A DNA stretch of 64,000 nt from NCBI GenBank assembly GCA_003539625.1, contig DPOU01000005.1:12879-76878 (forward strand), written 5' to 3'. The notes below the pieces were generated by a model. That model was given only the letters and a program-made list of their open reading frames with translations. It was not told the DNA's origin and searched no databases. Below are positions 53,307 to 63,186 of this stretch, in pieces. Position numbers and translations under genes: made by a program. The stretch's first letter is position 1. Each line of letters begins with the position of its first letter. The DNA is from Acholeplasmatales bacterium. Its GTDB lineage: Bacteria > Bacillota_I > Bacilli_A > ML615J-28 > CAG-313.

Positions 53307-54863
53307 TTAATTTATTAATAAATCTTCAATGCTGTAAACTTTCGTTGCAAGTTTATCAACAAAATCACGTTCGTGACTTACAAAAATAACTGTACCATTA
53401 TATTTTTTTAGGGCAACCAACAAATCTTCTCTAGCAAATTTATCTAAGTGGTTTGTCGGTTCATCCAACACCAAAATGTTTGCTTTTTGCATCATAACTT
53501 TACAAAGTTTTAATTTGGATTGTTCGCCACCACTCATAGATTTGATTGGTTGGATTGCCAAATTACCCGTTAAGCCAACTCTTGCTAGTTTAGATCTAAT
53601 TTCTTGATGTGTCATGCTTGGATAAATATTTTGAATTTCTTGTAATGGGGTAATATTGGGATCATCAAAATTGTTTTCTTGTTCATAATAAGCTATTTTA
53701 GTGTTATCGACAAAATGATAACTACCCGAAATTGGCTTTAAAATTCCCACAAGTGTTTTTAACAAGGTTGATTTGCCAATACCGTTAAACCCAGTAATTG
53801 CAAGTTTTGTGCCACTTCTTATTTCAAAATCAATAGGTGGAAGGAGTGAAAAATCATAACCTATTTCCAAATCTTTGACAACTAAGAAACGTTCTGAACC
53901 AATCGGTGAATAATTAAAACTAAGATTTAAATGAATGTCACCACTTTTTGGTTTTTGCATTACTTCAATTTTTTCTAACTTCTTTTCACGACTTGCCGCC
54001 TGTCTTGCGGTGGAAGTTTTAACTTTGTTTTTAGCAATATATGCACTCAATTCTTTGATTTCTTTTTGTTGAGCATTGTATCGTCTTTCATAATCTTCTT
54101 CAGCCATTAATTTTTTTAAACGATATTCTTGATAATTACCTTTATATTTGGTGATTTTACCAAATTCTAATTCAAGTATCACGTTAACAACATCATTTAA
54201 AAATTCTTGATTATGCGATACAATTATGAAATTTCCTTTATATTCTTTTAAATATTTAACTAGCCAATCAACATGAGCAGTGTCTAAAAAGTTTGTTGGT
54301 TCATCTAATATTAACAAATCTGGTTCTTCTAATAACAATTTTGCTAAAGCAACCTTAACCTTTTGACCACCTGATAATCTACCAACTAAGGTATCTAATC
54401 CATATTGAACAATACCTAAACCTGAAACAATGCGACCTATTTTTGAATCAATTGCATAGAAGTCATTGCTTTCTAAATATTCACGTATTTGTGTTGTTAA
54501 TCTAACATATCTATTTATTATTATTTCATCATCAGTTTTAGAAAGTTCATCAAACATACGATTCATTTCTTCATCTTTTTCATATAAGCCAAGAAAAGCT
54601 TGTTTTAAGTAATTATTTATAGAAACGTTGGGATTAATATTTATATATTGGTCCAAATAACCAACTTTAATTTTTTTGTCAAAATCAATTTTTCCAGAAT
54701 CAGATATGATTTTTCCACATAACACATTAATTAGAGTGGTTTTTCCTACACCATTATTTCCTACAACACCAATTTTTTCATTTGGCAAAACGCGAAATGA
54801 AGCATTGTTGAATATTTGTTTTTTATCAAATGTTAAAGATAAATTTTCAACAGTTAATAGCAT
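53307..54863 (-). CDS. ABC-F family ATPase
   Basis: A 518-residue soluble protein with two ABC domains and no membrane helices, of the kind that acts on the ribosome E site. Domain 1: GVVGNNGVGKTTLINVL, RLSGGQKVKVALAKLL, LLILDEPTNFLD. A charged linker (about 235-300) follows. Domain 2: ITGFNGIGKSTLLKTL, SMSGGEQSKLKLCKVM, ILVLDEPTNHLD. It resembles YbiT/Uup-like housekeeping forms rather than being clearly a drug-resistance type. ATG 54863 follows AAAGGAGA. Confidence 0.93.
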   Translation of the reverse strand: MLLTVENLSLTFDKKQIFNNASFRVLPNEKIGVVGNNGVGKTTLINVLCGKIISDSGKIDFDKKIKVGYLDQYININPNVSINNYLKQAFLGLYEKDEEMNRMFDELSKTDDEIIINRYVRLTTQIREYLESNDFYAIDSKIGRIVSGLGIVQYGLDTLVGRLSGGQKVKVALAKLLLEEPDLLILDEPTNFLDTAHVDWLVKYLKEYKGNFIIVSHNQEFLNDVVNVILELEFGKITKYKGNYQEYRLKKLMAEEDYERRYNAQQKEIKELSAYIAKNKVKTSTARQAASREKKLEKIEVMQKPKSGDIHLNLSFNYSPIGSERFLVVKDLEIGYDFSLLPPIDFEIRSGTKLAITGFNGIGKSTLLKTLVGILKPISGSYHFVDNTKIAYYEQENNFDDPNITPLQEIQNIYPSMTHQEIRSKLARVGLTGNLAIQPIKSMSGGEQSKLKLCKVMMQKANILVLDEPTNHLDKFAREDLLVALKKYNGTVIFVSHERDFVDKLATKVYSIEDLLIN

Positions 54864-54880
54864 TTTGCCATCTCCTTTTT

Positions 54881-55645
54881 TTAATTTTTTGTTCTTATTT
54901 CATCAAAATTGAATTTTAATTTTAAAATTTGTTCTTTTGATTTTTCTAATGAACCACTAGTTTCAAATACTACTTTGCCTTTTTCAGTGCTTTCATTAGC
55001 AATATTTTGTTTATTTAAAGTTGCTATTACAATTTCAGTAGTAGGTATACCACTATCAACAATTGTTAAATTAGGATATAGTGATTGTATTGTATTTTTG
55101 ATAAATTTGAAGTGTGTACATCCAAGTATTAAAGTATCTACACCGTTTATTTTTTCAAAATGCTTAATTATAGATTTTTTTAGTTCATTACTATCAAAAT
55201 CACCTGCTTCAACGCTTGTAACAAAATCGCTACACCCTTCTGATTTTACCATTACACCAGATAAGAATTGTTCGTAAATCTTGGTTTTGACAGTTAAATT
55301 AGTAGCAAATAAACCAATTTTTTTGTTTTTAGTAAGTTTTAAAGCAGCGTTTGCGGTGGGTTCAATTACACCAATAATACTATTATCGTCCTTAGAAACT
55401 ATATCTATTATTGAAGATGTTGCGGTATTACATGCAACAACAATAATTTTAGCACCTTTTGATTTAAGGTAATTAATATTATCAAGAGTAATTTTTCTTA
55501 CTTCTTCAAGACACTTTGTTCCATAGGGACAATTCTTTTCATCCGCTAAATATAATATATTTTCATAAGGTAAAAATTCTCTAATTGATTCAAGAACACT
55601 CAAACCACCGATTCCTGAATCAAATATACCAATAAAATTATTCAT
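54881..55645 (-). CDS. murI: Glutamate racemase
   Basis: MurI makes D-glutamate for peptidoglycan, the substrate of MurD. NFIGIFDSGIGGLSVL starts the protein; the two catalytic cysteines lie in VVACNTATSS and LILGCTHFKFI, with ADEKNCPYG and IEPTANAAL between. 254 residues from ATG 55645, five bases after AAAGGTGAT. An ATG at 55663 overlaps the TATAAT box and would not be in the transcript. First gene of the murI-polC operon. Confidence 0.95.
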   Translation of the reverse strand: MNNFIGIFDSGIGGLSVLESIREFLPYENILYLADEKNCPYGTKCLEEVRKITLDNINYLKSKGAKIIVVACNTATSSIIDIVSKDDNSIIGVIEPTANAALKLTKNKKIGLFATNLTVKTKIYEQFLSGVMVKSEGCSDFVTSVEAGDFDSNELKKSIIKHFEKINGVDTLILGCTHFKFIKNTIQSLYPNLTIVDSGIPTTEIVIATLNKQNIANESTEKGKVVFETSGSLEKSKEQILKLKFNFDEIRTKN

Positions 55646-55731
55646 ATTATCACCTTTGTTCATTATATCATATTTTTAGATAAAATAAAACAAATCAACA
55701 TATAAAACTATTTTGTTTGACAAAATATTAT

Positions 55732-55776
55732 ATTATAAAAAACTGTAAGTAAACCCAAAGGTAACTACTTACAGTT
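55732..55776 (-). terminator. Intrinsic terminator of the htrA operon
   Basis: The stem AACTGTAAGTA...TACTTACAGTT (55741-55776) with a 14-base loop is followed by TTTTTTATA on the minus strand. Confidence 0.8.
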
Positions 55777-55783
55777 CTTTTGT

Positions 55784-57028
55784 TTATTTTAGAGTAATTT
55801 TTGTTTTCAAAACTTTATTTTGACTACGTGAATAATATGTTACTTCTACTTCAGTGCCAATAAAATATTTTGTTAAACCATTTAAATTAGCCGATAGAAT
55901 ATTCATATTAGTTAGTTTTATTCCGTCAAATTCTAATATTATATCATGTACTTTTATTGGGCTATTACTAATTGACGAATTTCCAGTAATTCCAACAACA
56001 TAAATTCCATAAGGTTTAATGCCAGAGTATTCACTAATTGAAGGAATTTCTTTTAAATTATTTTGAGCACTTACCGCATTTGTAATATTTCTTACGGCAA
56101 TACCAGTCATACCAATACGTGGTCTTTCGGGAGTCTTACCAACCTCTAAATAGTTTTCTAAAATACTCTTAACTACATTAGATGGAATAGCAAATCCCAT
56201 ATTGTCAATTTTATCATCAACTATTTTCATCGTATTTATTCCAATTAATTTGCCATCAATTGTGAATAATCCGCCTCCACTATTTCCAGGATTAATTGTT
56301 ACATCATGTTGAATATAAGTTGCGGTAAAATCATTAGTTCCATCAGAATCTAAATCTTCTGATACATATCTTAATTCACCACTGACAATACCAAATGTTA
56401 CTGAACCATAATATTCATATCCATCAGGATTACCAATTGCAATGGCAAATTGACCTTTTTTAACTGTATCACTATCAGCAATTTCAACTGGTTGAATTAA
56501 TTTGGTGTGTTGGAATTTAACTAAAGCAATATCAACTTTTGGATCAGAACCAATAATTTCTGCTTCTATTTCAACATCTTCTTCACCTAAATATGCATAT
56601 GCTTTATATTGATATGAACTACTTGAACCAGTTATTACGTGTCTATTTGTAACCACATAATAATTGTAACCAATTAACTTATTTTTAGAGTTTAAAACTT
56701 CTTCGCGTTTATAAATTACTCCACTACCAATTGATTCAGTATCTTCTGATGTTATTAGTGAACCACCAATTTGACTAGTGTGGGTAGCTTTTAAACTAAT
56801 TCCAATTACCGCATTTTTTAAATTTTCGGCTGTTTCTGTTACAGCAGTTTGCAAATCTTCTACTGAAATATTTTTATATTCAATAGTTTTATTAGTAATT
56901 TCATTTATAACATTAGTTTGGTTATTCTGATTATTATTGCCACTATTAGATGGTTTTAAATAACAAGATGTTAATGTGAGTACCACAGCTAATGCTACAA
57001 AAAGTATTATCTTTCTAATTTTTTTCAT
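55784..57028 (-). CDS. Lipoprotein HtrA-type serine protease with PDZ domain
   Basis: A 414-residue surface protease. The signal MKKIRKIILFVALAVVLTLT is followed by lipobox LTSC with Cys22, so it is a lipoprotein; Bacillus HtrA proteins are anchored by a membrane helix instead. An Asn-rich linker leads to the trypsin-like domain: His in YVVTNRHVITGSSS, Asp in DPKVDIALVKF, Ser in TINPGNSGGGLF. A PDZ domain (about 295-414) closes it. It lies 3 bases after the histidine kinase gene, suggesting an envelope-stress operon (CssRS-HtrA or WalRK-HtrA style). Confidence 0.92.
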   Translation of the reverse strand: MKKIRKIILFVALAVVLTLTSCYLKPSNSGNNNQNNQTNVINEITNKTIEYKNISVEDLQTAVTETAENLKNAVIGISLKATHTSQIGGSLITSEDTESIGSGVIYKREEVLNSKNKLIGYNYYVVTNRHVITGSSSSYQYKAYAYLGEEDVEIEAEIIGSDPKVDIALVKFQHTKLIQPVEIADSDTVKKGQFAIAIGNPDGYEYYGSVTFGIVSGELRYVSEDLDSDGTNDFTATYIQHDVTINPGNSGGGLFTIDGKLIGINTMKIVDDKIDNMGFAIPSNVVKSILENYLEVGKTPERPRIGMTGIAVRNITNAVSAQNNLKEIPSISEYSGIKPYGIYVVGITGNSSISNSPIKVHDIILEFDGIKLTNMNILSANLNGLTKYFIGTEVEVTYYSRSQNKVLKTKITLK

Positions 57029-57031
57029 ATT

Positions 57032-58612
57032 TTACTCCTTTTCTTTATATATAGGCATTTCAAACCAGAAAGTACTTCCCTCACCAACTTTAGATGAAAC
57101 ACCATATTTGAATTTATGACACTCTAATATACCTTTAACGATTGATAAGCCTAATCCTGATCCTTTTGATGAACGTTTATGAGCCTTGTCAACTCGGTAA
57201 TATCTTTCCCAAATAACTTTTAAATCTTCTTCTTTTATTCCAATTCCTTCATCAATAACAGAGATTCTTACAACACCACCATTTACTTCTTGTACAACCC
57301 TTATCAAAGAAGATGGTGAACTATAGTTAATTGCATTATAAATAAAATTGCAAATAACTTGTTCGATTTTGCTTTCATCTGCACAAACTTCAACATTTTG
57401 ATCATATTGAAGTTTGATATTCGTGCCTTGATTTTCATTGAATTTTTGAATTCTATCGACAATCTCGATCAAATTGTCAGTTACACAAAAGATTTGTGGA
57501 TGCATAACAGCTGTGTTAGCTGATAGTTTAGATAAATCTAACATATCATTTACTAAAACATTTAATCTATCTACTTCATCAATTATGATTTTCAAGTTTT
57601 CAGGTGAATTTTCACCAGGTATATCGCGCATCATTTCCGCATATCCCATAATCATTGTAAGTGGAGTTCTCAAATCATGAGATACATTGGCCATTAATTC
57701 TCTTCTTAGAGTCTCCGTCTTTTTAAGTTCACTAACGGTATTGTTCAATGTTTTATTAAGTTCATTTACTTCTAAATAACCATTACCCTCAAATACAACA
57801 TCGTAATTTCCCGCTGCCATTAATTTCGCGGTTGAATTAAGTTTCGAAATAGGTTTGGAAATGTATTTAGATAACAAGATTGCTATCATTGTCGCCAAGA
57901 CAATTACTATTAGCGTAATATACATTAATTGTAATTTCATAGTATTTACTGCAGCATCAACAGGAACCAATTTATTGTCTATAATTAGTAGGCAATCAGT
58001 GCCATCGACTAAGTCAACGAAGCTACAACACATCACTGTTTTAGTTTGTGAAGCTAAAATTTTTTGCAATTTTTTCTTAGGCATTTGAGTATCAAATACT
58101 TGAACATAATCGTCAATTGTGGGGTCAGGCGCATTAAGAATTACCGCATAGAAATTCTTTAATTCTAACTTCTCGGCTTGTTCTCTAATTTTTCTTATAG
58201 TTTGATAACCAAGTTTACTGTAAGATTCACCTTGATAAGTTTTATATACCCATCCATTGTTTATAATTTCCGTTTTGGTCGTTGATGGAGCGTGTTCATC
58301 CTGTTCATTTGAGGCAAAATTAGAAATATCAGTAATCAAATAAATTGCTATTTCTTCATCAGCTGACAATTTATCTAATTCTGATACTACACCATCTACT
58401 TCAATTTTTTGTGAAAATTCTACTGCCTCATGACTAGCCACAATATTGCTTACTTTGTTTACTAGCGCTGTAGTTTTCTTTATTTTTCTTGTTCTATAGA
58501 AGTTTCCTAACATTCCAATTTGAAACACAATAAAAATACAAACAATAACGAGGGCAAAAATAATTACCGCGAAAAATAGTTTCCATTTTAAACTTAATTT
58601 ATTCAGTTTCAA
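57032..58612 (-). CDS. Sensor histidine kinase
   Basis: A 526-residue membrane kinase. TM1 is WKLFFAVIIFALVIVCIFIV, an outside sensor domain spans about 40-225, TM2 is MYITLIVIVLATMIAILLSKY, then HAMP (SKPISKLNSTAKLMAAG). HisKA carries the phosphorylated His in NVSHDLRTPLTMIMGYAEMM; the ATPase has NAINYSSPS (N), DEGIGIKEEDL (G1) and KGSGLGLSIVKG (G2). The start is TTG 58612 overlapping the regulator stop by 14 bases. Partner: the regulator just upstream; probable target: the HtrA gene downstream. Confidence 0.94.
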   Translation of the reverse strand: MKLNKLSLKWKLFFAVIIFALVIVCIFIVFQIGMLGNFYRTRKIKKTTALVNKVSNIVASHEAVEFSQKIEVDGVVSELDKLSADEEIAIYLITDISNFASNEQDEHAPSTTKTEIINNGWVYKTYQGESYSKLGYQTIRKIREQAEKLELKNFYAVILNAPDPTIDDYVQVFDTQMPKKKLQKILASQTKTVMCCSFVDLVDGTDCLLIIDNKLVPVDAAVNTMKLQLMYITLIVIVLATMIAILLSKYISKPISKLNSTAKLMAAGNYDVVFEGNGYLEVNELNKTLNNTVSELKKTETLRRELMANVSHDLRTPLTMIMGYAEMMRDIPGENSPENLKIIIDEVDRLNVLVNDMLDLSKLSANTAVMHPQIFCVTDNLIEIVDRIQKFNENQGTNIKLQYDQNVEVCADESKIEQVICNFIYNAINYSSPSSLIRVVQEVNGGVVRISVIDEGIGIKEEDLKVIWERYYRVDKAHKRSSKGSGLGLSIVKGILECHKFKYGVSSKVGEGSTFWFEMPIYKEKE

Positions 58613-59285
58613 ATCGATAACCTACCCTTCTTATGGTAATTATACAATTAGCATACTCGCCAATTTTCTTTCTTAGCGATTTCATATGAGTATCTAGAGT
58701 TCTATCATCACCATAGTAATCATATCCCCATACTTTTTCTAATAGTTGTTCTCTTCTTACCGCAATATTTTGGTTTTTAATCAAATAAACTAATAGTTCG
58801 TATTCTTTTGGGGTAAGATCTATTTTTTCATTATTTATTGTTACAATATGGGCTGAATAATCAATTTTTAAGTTTTTATATTGCCATACTTCATTAGTAG
58901 TAGCACTTTCTTGATTATTTTTATGAGTAGCTCTTGTTAATACCGCATTTACACGTCTCATTAATTCTTTTGGAGAAAATGGTTTTGTAACATAATCATC
59001 AATTCCTAAATCAAAACCATATAATTTGTCATATTCTTCACTACGAGCTGACAACATTATTACTGGAACTTGAGAAATTTTTCTAATCTCTTTAACTGCA
59101 GAAAAACCATCCAATTCAGGCATCATAATGTCCATAATTACTAAATCATATTCGTTGTGTTTAACTTTTTCTATTGCCTCTAATCCATTTTCTGCTGTCT
59201 CTGACTCATAATTTTCAAATGTTGCATATTTTTGAACTAAATCACGAATATGCATTTCGTCATCTACTATTAATAATTTTGCCAT
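58599..59285 (-). CDS. OmpR/PhoB-family response regulator
   Basis: A 228-residue DNA-binding regulator. The receiver domain has IVDDEMHIR, the phospho-acceptor Asp in YDLVIMDIMMPELDG, and the conserved Lys in DYVTKPFSPKEL. The C-terminal winged helix has TPKEYELLVYLIKN, REQLLEKVWGYDYYGDDRT and LRKKIG. ATG 59285 follows AAGGAGG; an extended -10 TGTTATAAT lies about 45 bases upstream at about 59335. Confidence 0.94.
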   Translation of the reverse strand: MAKLLIVDDEMHIRDLVQKYATFENYESETAENGLEAIEKVKHNEYDLVIMDIMMPELDGFSAVKEIRKISQVPVIMLSARSEEYDKLYGFDLGIDDYVTKPFSPKELMRRVNAVLTRATHKNNQESATTNEVWQYKNLKIDYSAHIVTINNEKIDLTPKEYELLVYLIKNQNIAVRREQLLEKVWGYDYYGDDRTLDTHMKSLRKKIGEYANCIITIRRVGYRFETE

Positions 59286-59454
59286 ATTTTTTCCTCCTTT
59301 TATAGTGATTTAAATTAATACTACAATTCTTTCTTATTATAACACAATAAGGCTTATAAAAAGTGAAAAATAACTGAATTTTTTGAAAATTTTTGGTAAT
59401 TTAGTAAAAGCATCACATTCTTAACATATTTTTGTAAACATTTTCACTAATTCT

Positions 59455-59483
59455 TTGCTAAATATATCTTTTTTTGTTATAAT
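59455..59483 (+). promoter_or_regulatory. Promoter of the MFS transporter gene
   Basis: TTGCTA (59455-59460), 17 bases, TATAAT (59478-59483) on the + strand, 31 bases before ATG. Confidence 0.78.
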
Positions 59484-59514
59484 ATTGTTAATATATTAAG
59501 AAACGGAGCTTTAT

Positions 59515-60924
59515 ATGGAAAATAGTCAATCGTCTAATAGGACTTTGAAATTAAATTACAAGAATACTTTAAAAATAGGATTAGCCTTCTTTGGCATCTT
59601 AATGTTGTGGCAAGTTTATAACATTTATTGCCCTATAATTTTAGAGGCAATGTTAAAAGATTTAAATGTTGAACACTATAATTACATTATTGGGGTTATA
59701 ATGGCTCTTGATAATGTTGTTGCCATTATAATTATGCCAATAGTTGGAAAACTTTCAGATAAGACTAGCTCAAAATTTGGTAAGAGAATGCCTTACATTA
59801 TCATTGGTATGTTACTAACCGCTATAGTTTTTCCTTTCGTTGCCATTATGTGTAAAATGAATTTACTTGTTGGAGTAATTATAGCAATGCTATTATTCTT
59901 AGTTATAATGCAAGCATATCGTTCACCAGCTGTAGCCTTAATGCCCGACGTAACACCAAAACCTTTAAGATCTGCAGCAAACGGTATAATTAATTTAACA
60001 GGTTATCTTGGTGGAGTATTTGTTACTCTTCTTGGATTTGTTCCTTTTTTCAAAATGAATAGTAGTTCTTCACTTGCCCAAATTCAAGACCGCGTTCTTT
60101 GGCCATTCATTATATGCACCATAATATTAGTAATTGTATTAGTTTATTTAATATTTGCAATTAACGAAAACAAACTAGTAGAAGAAACTAAAGATGATGT
60201 TGCTTATGGAGAAACCCTTTCAGAAAACTTTGACACAATAGATGAAAATAATAAATTATCAAAAAAAGATAGTAAGAATTTAATTATTATTCTTATCGCA
60301 ATCTTCTTCTGGTTTATGGCCTTTAATTCTTTTGAAACATTTGGAAGTCTTTTCTTTAAAAACATTTTAAATGACTCTAATTTGTATTCACAAATGGCAA
60401 CGTTCTTATCAGTTTCATCTATTCTATCATTTATTTTATTTTCTGGTATATCTACTAAAATTGGTAGAAAATGGACTATTGTAATTGGTTTAATTCTTTT
60501 AATTATTGGTCTATTAGGAATTGCTTTTGTATCACTTACTATTCATAGACGCTCTTTAGAAGTTTCTTCTTGGAAAATTTTCTACATTGCAATGTCATTG
60601 ATTATGGGTATTGGTTGGGCACTTGTCAACATTAACTCATTCCCAATGGTAGTTGAATATGCTAATAAGAATAATGTAGGTAAATTTACAAGTTATTACT
60701 ATATGGCTAGTATGCTAGCTCAATCTATTACACCAATTATTGTAGGTTTATTTATGGATTTTCATCAACTTGGCCAAAATATTCTTTTCTTCTATGCTTC
60801 TTCTTTAATGGGCATTGCCATTGCTACCTTCTTATTTATTAAAGAAAAGTATACAGTAAAACAAAGAGTAAGTAACGCAAAGAAAAAATCTGCTTTAGAA
60901 AATTTAGGAGATATTGATAATTAG
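59515..60924 (+). CDS. MFS transporter (GPH/SLC45-like)
   Basis: A 469-residue protein with twelve hydrophobic helices and a cytoplasmic loop between helices 6 and 7 (about 220-255). The loop after TM2 reads GKLSDKTSSKFGKRMPYIIIG, the GKRxPxI form of the sugar:cation symporter (GPH) and SLC45-like branch, and QAYRSPAVALMPDVTPKPLRS is also typical. A disaccharide or glycoside substrate is likely but not shown; no sugar enzymes are next to it. Single gene with its own promoter and terminator. Confidence 0.87.
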   Translation: MENSQSSNRTLKLNYKNTLKIGLAFFGILMLWQVYNIYCPIILEAMLKDLNVEHYNYIIGVIMALDNVVAIIIMPIVGKLSDKTSSKFGKRMPYIIIGMLLTAIVFPFVAIMCKMNLLVGVIIAMLLFLVIMQAYRSPAVALMPDVTPKPLRSAANGIINLTGYLGGVFVTLLGFVPFFKMNSSSSLAQIQDRVLWPFIICTIILVIVLVYLIFAINENKLVEETKDDVAYGETLSENFDTIDENNKLSKKDSKNLIIILIAIFFWFMAFNSFETFGSLFFKNILNDSNLYSQMATFLSVSSILSFILFSGISTKIGRKWTIVIGLILLIIGLLGIAFVSLTIHRRSLEVSSWKIFYIAMSLIMGIGWALVNINSFPMVVEYANKNNVGKFTSYYYMASMLAQSITPIIVGLFMDFHQLGQNILFFYASSLMGIAIATFLFIKEKYTVKQRVSNAKKKSALENLGDIDN

Positions 60925-60927
60925 CAA

Positions 60928-60960
60928 AAAATTCCGCAATTCAGCGGAATTTTACTTTTT
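60928..60960. terminator. Bidirectional terminator between MFS and U32 genes
   Basis: The stem AAAATTCCGC-AATTCA-GCGGAATTTT (60928-60953) has T-runs on both strands. The U32 stop TGA (60941-60943) is in the loop. Confidence 0.88.
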
Positions 60961-63136
60961 TTAATACTTCAGTTATTTCTTCTTTTGTTTCAGTTGTAAA
61001 AATAATCATAAAATGGTTTATGCCAAGGCTAATATATTTTTCAATCATATTTAAATTATTTAATACTTTATTGTTAACAATTCTTAGACTACATAAATCA
61101 TTGGGATTTAAAATTACCGGAAAATGATTGTTATACTCATCGATTATTTCATAGTGATTGTTTAAACATTTGTGACAATTCTTATCACTTGCACCTTTTA
61201 TTTTACTAACAAAACAATGTTTAGAAATCATTAAATCATATCTACCATATATTTGAACACCAATATTCATATTATAAATAGGTAACATTGATTTTAATTG
61301 TTCGTAATTTAACTCATTTGACAAGTAAACGGTTCTTACATTAAATCTATTTAAAAATGATACCGCCTTTTTATTAACTATATTAAAATATATTGACGTT
61401 GTAGAACCATTATTTATTTGTGACAAATTATTAATTAATCCAAATTCATTTGCGTTATAGTTTAACCTACTTAGATTTTTCATATCGCTATTATAATCGG
61501 TGTAAATATTGTTAAAGCCTAATTCTTTACAAATATTATATTGATCTTTATTGTTAGTGATAATTTCAATTGTTAAATCTTCTTTTTCAAAATTATGACT
61601 GTCTGGCAAAACTATTTTTGAATTAACTCGCTGATATTTTAAAACTTCATCAGTGAATTTGTTAATTGCCAATTTTCTTATTTCATTTAAATCTTTTACA
61701 GAAAAATAACATTTACCATCATAATCAATTATAAGTTTATTTAAATAAAATGGTGTATCTTTAAATTTATCAAATCTTTCTTTGATAAAGTCTAAACTAA
61801 CTGGTTTTTCAGCAAGCATTTCAAGAGTAATGGTTTCGACAGTAACACTATTTTGTTTATTAAAAATTGTTAGTTGCATTTTATTAGCATATTTAATAGT
61901 AAGTTTTGCATTAATTTCAATATATTTTTTCGGATTATTAAGTAATCTAACGGTTTCAGTTTGTAACTGAGCAGATTGGGTCTTTAAAACGATGCTATCT
62001 TTAGTAATTTTCGCATTGGCGGTTAATCTTACCACCTCGTTTGGTTTAGCATAATTGACTTCTTTATGGTTTACTAACATTTTGTTTACAACAAAGCCAT
62101 AATCGCTTTTACCAACTACCCTTATTGCATCTTTTAAGAGTAATTCTTTTGATAATTTAACATCAAAACTGTTCCCAACTACATTTATTACTTTTCCAAT
62201 TACTATTCCCTGATGATTTACTGTTTGGATGTTCGTAAGTAAATTATTATTTTCATTAAATAGATAACCTTTTGTAAATTTTCGATTAAAAGCAACTGAT
62301 AATTCATCAATAACTTTTTCATCAATCACATTTTTTTTGTTATTATAGTAATCATCAATTCTTTTTCGATAATTTTTAACTACCGCATAAACATATTCTT
62401 TACTTTTCATTCTACCTTCAATTTTTAAAGAAGCAACGTTTGCTTCAATTAATTGATCAATATAATTAATAGTGTTTAAATCTCGCATTGAAAGTAGTGA
62501 ACAATCTTCGCTTATTTTCGAATTATTTTCAACTAAACAATATTTTTTTCGACATGGTTGGGCACAAGTACCACGATTTCCACTTCTTTTACCAATTGCA
62601 AAGCTCATTAAACAATTACCTGATGCACAATAACATAGTGCACCATGGGCAAACACTTCTACTTCAATACCAGTTTTTGCTATTGCTTTTACTTGTTCTA
62701 ATGATGTTTCTCTCGCAAGCACGACACGTTTAATACCAATTTTTTTAAGAAGTAAACTAGCTTCTTTATCATAAATATTCATTTGAGTAGAAGCATGGAT
62801 TTCAAAATCTGGGTATTTTTCACTAATATATTCGATAATTCCTAAATCTTGAACAATTAAGGCATCAACATTTGCATGATAAAGCTCACCAATGTATGCT
62901 TTTAAATCTTCCCATTCATTTTCATAAACAATAGTATTTACAGTGACATAAACTTTAACTTTTCTAAGATGAGCGTATTTTACCGCATTTATTATTTCTT
63001 CAATCGTAAAATTAGTGGAAAAGGCTCTTGCGCCAAAGTTTTTGCCTGCTAGGTATACAGCATCAGCACCTGCTAATACTGCGGTTTGAAATACTTCATA
63101 ATCACCGGCTGGTGCCAATAATTCTATTTTTTCCAT
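60941..63136 (-). CDS. Peptidase U32 family protein
   Basis: A 731-residue protein of the U32 (collagenase-like/TrhP-related) group. The N-terminal barrel has IELLAPAGDYEVFQTAVLAGADAVYLAG split as ELLAPAGD and AGADAVYLAGK, EIHASTQMNIYD and VEVFAHGALCYCASGNC. Cysteines in CLMSF, GTCAQPCRKKYC and a later CHKC-type pair suggest an Fe-S site. Long U32 proteins of this sort are now linked to tRNA hydroxylation (TrhP) rather than proteolysis. C-terminal extension from about 420 is normal for the long form. ATG 63136 follows GGAGG. Confidence 0.9.
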   Translation of the reverse strand: MEKIELLAPAGDYEVFQTAVLAGADAVYLAGKNFGARAFSTNFTIEEIINAVKYAHLRKVKVYVTVNTIVYENEWEDLKAYIGELYHANVDALIVQDLGIIEYISEKYPDFEIHASTQMNIYDKEASLLLKKIGIKRVVLARETSLEQVKAIAKTGIEVEVFAHGALCYCASGNCLMSFAIGKRSGNRGTCAQPCRKKYCLVENNSKISEDCSLLSMRDLNTINYIDQLIEANVASLKIEGRMKSKEYVYAVVKNYRKRIDDYYNNKKNVIDEKVIDELSVAFNRKFTKGYLFNENNNLLTNIQTVNHQGIVIGKVINVVGNSFDVKLSKELLLKDAIRVVGKSDYGFVVNKMLVNHKEVNYAKPNEVVRLTANAKITKDSIVLKTQSAQLQTETVRLLNNPKKYIEINAKLTIKYANKMQLTIFNKQNSVTVETITLEMLAEKPVSLDFIKERFDKFKDTPFYLNKLIIDYDGKCYFSVKDLNEIRKLAINKFTDEVLKYQRVNSKIVLPDSHNFEKEDLTIEIITNNKDQYNICKELGFNNIYTDYNSDMKNLSRLNYNANEFGLINNLSQINNGSTTSIYFNIVNKKAVSFLNRFNVRTVYLSNELNYEQLKSMLPIYNMNIGVQIYGRYDLMISKHCFVSKIKGASDKNCHKCLNNHYEIIDEYNNHFPVILNPNDLCSLRIVNNKVLNNLNMIEKYISLGINHFMIIFTTETKEEITEVLKKVKFR

Positions 63137-63149
63137 TTGTCCTCCAAAA

Positions 63150-63180
63150 TAGATAATACCATTAGATAACTAATGGTATT
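63150..63180 (-). terminator. Weak terminator after second degV
   Basis: The stem AATACCATTAG-TTAT-CTAATGGTATT (63155-63180) is followed by ATCTATTTT; the T-run is short, so read-through into the U32 gene is likely. Confidence 0.55.
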
Positions 63181-63186
63181 AATTTT

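Noticed and set aside
59286..59454. Possible small RNA in the gap between regulator and MFS genes
   Set aside because: Only divergent promoters are visible; no terminator or structured element supports an RNA gene.
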